Assembly (NCBI RefSeq): GCF_032854445.1
Contig: NC_088301.1
Span: 47,239,116-47,303,115, forward strand
Source of the DNA: Liolophura sinensis
Lineage: Eukaryota; Mollusca; Polyplacophora; Chitonida; Chitonidae
DNA: 64,000 nt
Direction: 5' to 3'
A program made the position numbers and the translations under genes. Shown piece after piece: positions 60,599 to 64,000 of the stretch (positions are counted from its first letter, which is position 1; each line of letters begins with the position of its first letter). The notes beneath the pieces are model-generated. The model did no database searches, had not been told where the DNA came from, and saw nothing but the letters and a program-made list of their open reading frames with translations.

Positions 60599-62754
60599 CT
60601 GATGAATTTTTAGTGAATTTATAAATTGAACCTGTTTATTAAGTCTCGGTTTGAAGAATTTCTGATTTTGCCACTGCACTTGTAATAAGTGAGAGGAATT
60701 AAATCATTGGACAGGCAAACATTTTACTTTAATCTTCTATAGATACATCCAACAGCCACATCTGCCTCCCACAAGCAAAGTAAAGTTGAAACGAAACCAG
60801 TGAAATGTATTTTCCATGAAGTGAACATTGTAGATAAAGTAATACAGTTTGTATAAAGTAATGTCAAGGATTATGTATTTATAGGCTTTTACTTCAACAA
60901 GATACATAGATCTTCCTTTCAGAAAGTTCATGCAGTTACATTTAAATGAATACTTCTGCTGTGTACTTGTATGTCTAACAAATAAGGTTAAATACAAATC
61001 TTGCCAATGATGCCTAAATTCAATGGTATCAGTCTTTTACTCAGGAATAAAAAAAACAAATAACAGGTTGCCTTTCACCCCACCGACAACAAGTATTCAT
61101 CAGTAGGCAAACTACATGTACCTGTATTGGGGTGTACAAGACCACAGTAACGTGTTCATTCACCTCTCCTTGAAGGCACCTCTTAGAACTGAAAGGAAAT
61201 CTTTATTTTATTACTGGCTGTTTTTCCCATTTACATTGCATTCCACTAGTGGAACTGTTCTTATCACAATGCTGTGTCACTCACAATACTAATGAATTTT
61301 GTACAACTTTCTTACAACTTAACTGAAAGCCAATGAGACTGTGACACCATTTAGGGACCATTTTTGGGTTGGTCAATATGGAATTTTTCCTCCTGGTAAG
61401 GAAAAACATAGTAGGCCCTATTTTTAAAGAAAGTTTAGCCTTACTTCAATTGATGTTCTTGCTAAGAAAAAAATGTTTTGAATAATCAGCTGACAGTCAT
61501 GAAGATGTCTTTAACAAAATAAAACTAACCAAAGTTTAGTGAAGTTGTCCTTCTGTGAAAGATATTCTGTGAAAGATAAACCCTATTATGTTAAGGGAAA
61601 ACTGTGTACATGGTGTGTTCCTATCAATAAACATATGAACAAAAATAAACATAGCTGAGGTATATTGCCTGATTAGAACATGGTTCCTGTTGGTTCTTGA
61701 AATCACTTGAATTTTGTTGGGTTTCCAAGACCTGAACATGAGTAGTTTGGGTTGAGACTTTAAAAGTGCTTGGTTTTTCAATATCATTTGGCATCATTTT
61801 TAAATGAACCGCTAAATTACATGTAGTTACCAAAATTCATATGTAGTAACAATTAATATCCACATGAAGGTTTGTACTTGAAAAGATTGGTACTTGAAAC
61901 TGGTCCTTGAAAACATAGGCGTTAGGTCTTTCATCAGTAGGAACCTTGTTAACAAATTTATTAAAAGCGTACTTTGTACATGAATACTTAAAAAATGATA
62001 ACGTAATGTCATGATGATGTAATGTCATTACTGTCATCAGACAGAGAATCAATGAGCCTTTCTTCACGTGTTTTAAGATATATTAACCCTAGATGTACAT
62101 AAAGTTAGCACAGATCCATTTTGACTATACAGAACTGTCAACTTGGTTATGGCAGAACATTTTATTTCTTTTTATAACAAGTACAGGGTCATCCAACTCA
62201 GTAATATCCTAGCATACAGCATAATTTTTCCTATTATTCATTCTTACCTGATCTTGGTATTCAAATGCTTTCATAGCTTCACTGTTGATAGTAATATGTT
62301 TTCGGCGCTGTTCTGGTCAGACAGACACTATCATAAATGAGGGATACAACTGAGTGAAGCACAGACACTGAAATAAGATGTATTTAATCAAAATGGTTTT
62401 CAGGATTAAACTGTGGAGATCCACTTCAACTACTGCTGTATTAAAACAAATCACAAATTTGTTCACATTAATACATCCACATATGAATCATTAGATACAT
62501 TCAAATCTTAATACAAACATGTTCACACAGAATATTCTGTATATTAGAAGTTCCTATTAATACCTGCATACCAAAACAATATTGCTTTCAGCATTTATAC
62601 ATACATTTAAAAAACAACATAAAATACAATGTATCTGCCTGCATGTGTACAACATGAATGTCAGACTTTGCTAATGTACACAACTGTTCATGTATCCAAC
62701 ATCATCATTTTGTGCATGTAGCTTGGTGAAAAAATAAAGTTAACTCAATGTAAC

Positions 62755-63294
62755 TCAAGTTAACTCTTTCTTACATCTCCGCCTCAGTGAATAAATATTT
62801 TTATTCAAGTCTGCATCATCATGTGAACCTGTCGAGGTTGAAATCTCCATGATCTCAACCTTTACCACGCATGGTTTTGTTGTTACACAACGTGATTGGT
62901 TTGGTGTTACACAATGTGATTGGTTTAGTGTTGATGGGCATGGAGGGGACATCAAATCAAGAGGATCCCACTGAGTTGACATATGCCTGAAATCTAGATC
63001 ACAAGATGTGTGGGCATCGCAATGAAGGTTATCAGTCTGTGTTGAAGCAGAAATGACAGCAACTTCCTCAGAATCATGACCTGGGGCATTTTCAAATGGT
63101 TCTTTTTCTGTAGATTTGGTTGATACATCAACTGTAACGTCATGCAGAGAATTACAAGTCTCAAAGGAATCCTGACTGAAGAAATTTTCTGTGACATCAC
63201 TAACTGAGGAACACTGGGATGACTGTAAGTTGTAGTGGTCAACTTCATCATTACTCACGCCTGAAGTCTTTGCCTGATTTGCAGGACAGCTTAG
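62755..63294 (-). CDS. Terminal coding exon of an unidentified minus-strand gene
   Basis: On the minus strand an acceptor (TCGGAATTGTTTCAG) opens directly into a 179-codon frame ending in TGA. The frame runs through the acceptor as TTG-TTT-CAG, so the exon starts at CTA in phase 0 and has no start codon of its own. The peptide is acidic, Ser/Thr- and Cys-rich and likely disordered. It has SQ or TQ pairs (SSQCSS, FSQDS, STQTD, STQWD), an imperfect duplication NQSHCVTP/NQSRCVTT and a basic C-terminus (SLRRRCKKELT). STQTD resembles a dynein light chain LC8 docking motif; that is inference. No domain is recognised. Upstream exons lie beyond the window. Confidence 0.65.
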   Translation of the reverse strand, partial: LSCPANQAKTSGVSNDEVDHYNLQSSQCSSVSDVTENFFSQDSFETCNSLHDVTVDVSTKSTEKEPFENAPGHDSEEVAVISASTQTDNLHCDAHTSCDLDFRHMSTQWDPLDLMSPPCPSTLNQSHCVTPNQSRCVTTKPCVVKVEIMEISTSTGSHDDADLNKNIYSLRRRCKKELT

Positions 63295-64000
63295 CTGAAA
63301 CAATTCCGAAAATACCGTTCAGATGTGAAAAGAAAAGTCATTTCAACCTTCATGCAACCAGCATGTTAGAACATTATCAACCAAAAGAGTGTTTAACCTG
63401 GAATTAAGATGGACGTCTATCTTAAACACAGATTTAAAGTACTGTGTATCATTTCCTAATTTAGCTTCAAAATATGCAAATATGCAAAATAAGTTCTGTC
63501 CATTTCTGGCATTCACATTTACACACGTGATGACACATGTAAGCTGATTTCATCATCCATCATTTTTTTTTTCAGTTAAGAATGCTACTATATGTACAAC
63601 TTTATCAAATGCATACACAGTTTTTCTCTTTTCAAGATTATAAGATGTATATTTCAGAGGTCAGGCCATAGTCGAATGGGTAGAGGTGCATGCCTTTCAC
63701 ACTTGCTGTAGCTTCAAACATGATCTTGGACAGGGAAATTCTCCTACTCTCACTTATCGTGAGGAATGTGTGGCGCATGATCATATATTTGCTTCTAATC
63801 ATGGTAACAGTTGCGGTTATGGTTAAGTGAAGCATTTTACAATCATTGATACGGCATTACACATTTTGTTACACTTACAAGATTAGACACATTACGCTTA
63901 GCATTTTTATCATGACACAGTCACATTTGTTAGAAACCGCTTAGTTTCCACCAACATACATCCATATGTGGGAATGTTTGTCAGGAGTGCCAAACCCTTA
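63295..64000. other. Intron of the minus-strand gene (partial)
   Basis: Contains a possible tRNA-like SINE head on the plus strand (63660-63740) and a minus-strand GTAAGT motif near 63873-63878 that could be a donor. The sequence before that motif is closed in most frames, so no exon is called. Confidence 0.4.
63660..63740 (+). repeat. tRNA-like SINE head fragment
   Basis: GGCCATAGTCGAATGGGTAG, AGGTGCATGCCTTTCACAC and AGCTTCAAACATGATCTTGG follow the spacing of tRNA-type A and B boxes. No matching tail is evident. Confidence 0.4.

Larger units (their letters stand above)
58270..62754. other. SLC2A13 3' UTR and convergent intergenic region
   Basis: AATAAA motifs on the plus strand at 58616, 59614 and 60589 are candidate poly(A) signals for SLC2A13. 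On the minus strand, AATAAA at 62161-62166 could serve the convergent gene. A possible minus-strand exon lies at 58972-59040. No other gene is supported. Confidence 0.55.

Noticed and set aside
61150-61190. Minus-strand microexon suggested by TTTCCTTTCAG and GTGAATG
   Set aside because: It would be only about 25 bp with no partner exons, so the splice-like words are likely by chance.
63841-63960. Upstream exon of the minus-strand gene ending at a GTAAGT near 63878
   Set aside because: The sequence before the donor is closed in most frames, and the one open frame gives a phase that does not fit the exon at 63294.

Overview
The window is animal nuclear DNA. It is AT-rich, intron-rich and full of tRNA-derived SINEs, small inverted-repeat elements and minisatellites. 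The SINE tails and the long introns with single conserved exons suggest a mollusc or another lophotrochozoan. That assignment is inference; the gene structures are read directly from the sequence. There is no bacterial operon, CRISPR array or other prokaryotic system.

Three genes can be supported. (1) On the + strand at 3779-7971, a four-exon gene encodes a 229-residue type I membrane protein: signal peptide, one CUB-like domain with four cysteines, one transmembrane helix and a short basic tail. A non-coding first exon probably precedes it, ending at 3420. (2) On the + strand at 12574-58269, a nine-exon gene encodes a 614-residue proton/myo-inositol cotransporter (SLC2A13/HMIT family). All eight introns were placed by splice sites and codon phase, and the joined frame is open from ATG to TAA. 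Its last intron appears to use a rare GC donor. (3) On the - strand at 62755-63294, the terminal coding exon of an unidentified gene converges on SLC2A13; the rest of that gene lies beyond the right edge.

The remaining sequence is intronic or intergenic and mostly records mobile elements. SINE family A (about 260 bp) has a tRNA-like head and a tail ending in AAAT repeats. It has more than ten copies, including one nested inside another with a 9-12 bp target duplication. SINE family B (about 365 bp) has two full copies with target duplications. SINE family C shares B's 3' tail, and one copy ends beside the acceptor of SLC2A13 exon 8. A previously unlabelled MITE-like family of about 200 bp has four clear and several diverged copies. 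Two large foldbacks lie in introns of the CUB gene. Two minisatellites stand out: a 64-bp array with a 320-bp higher-order unit in SLC2A13 intron 1, and a 23-bp array of about 60 units in intron 6.

The CUB gene and SLC2A13 are head-to-tail, 4.6 kb apart, and nothing in the sequence links their functions. The most unusual observations are the GC-AG intron, the SINE beside a splice acceptor, the higher-order minisatellite, the MITE-like family, and a possible minus-strand exon inside the SLC2A13 3' region.
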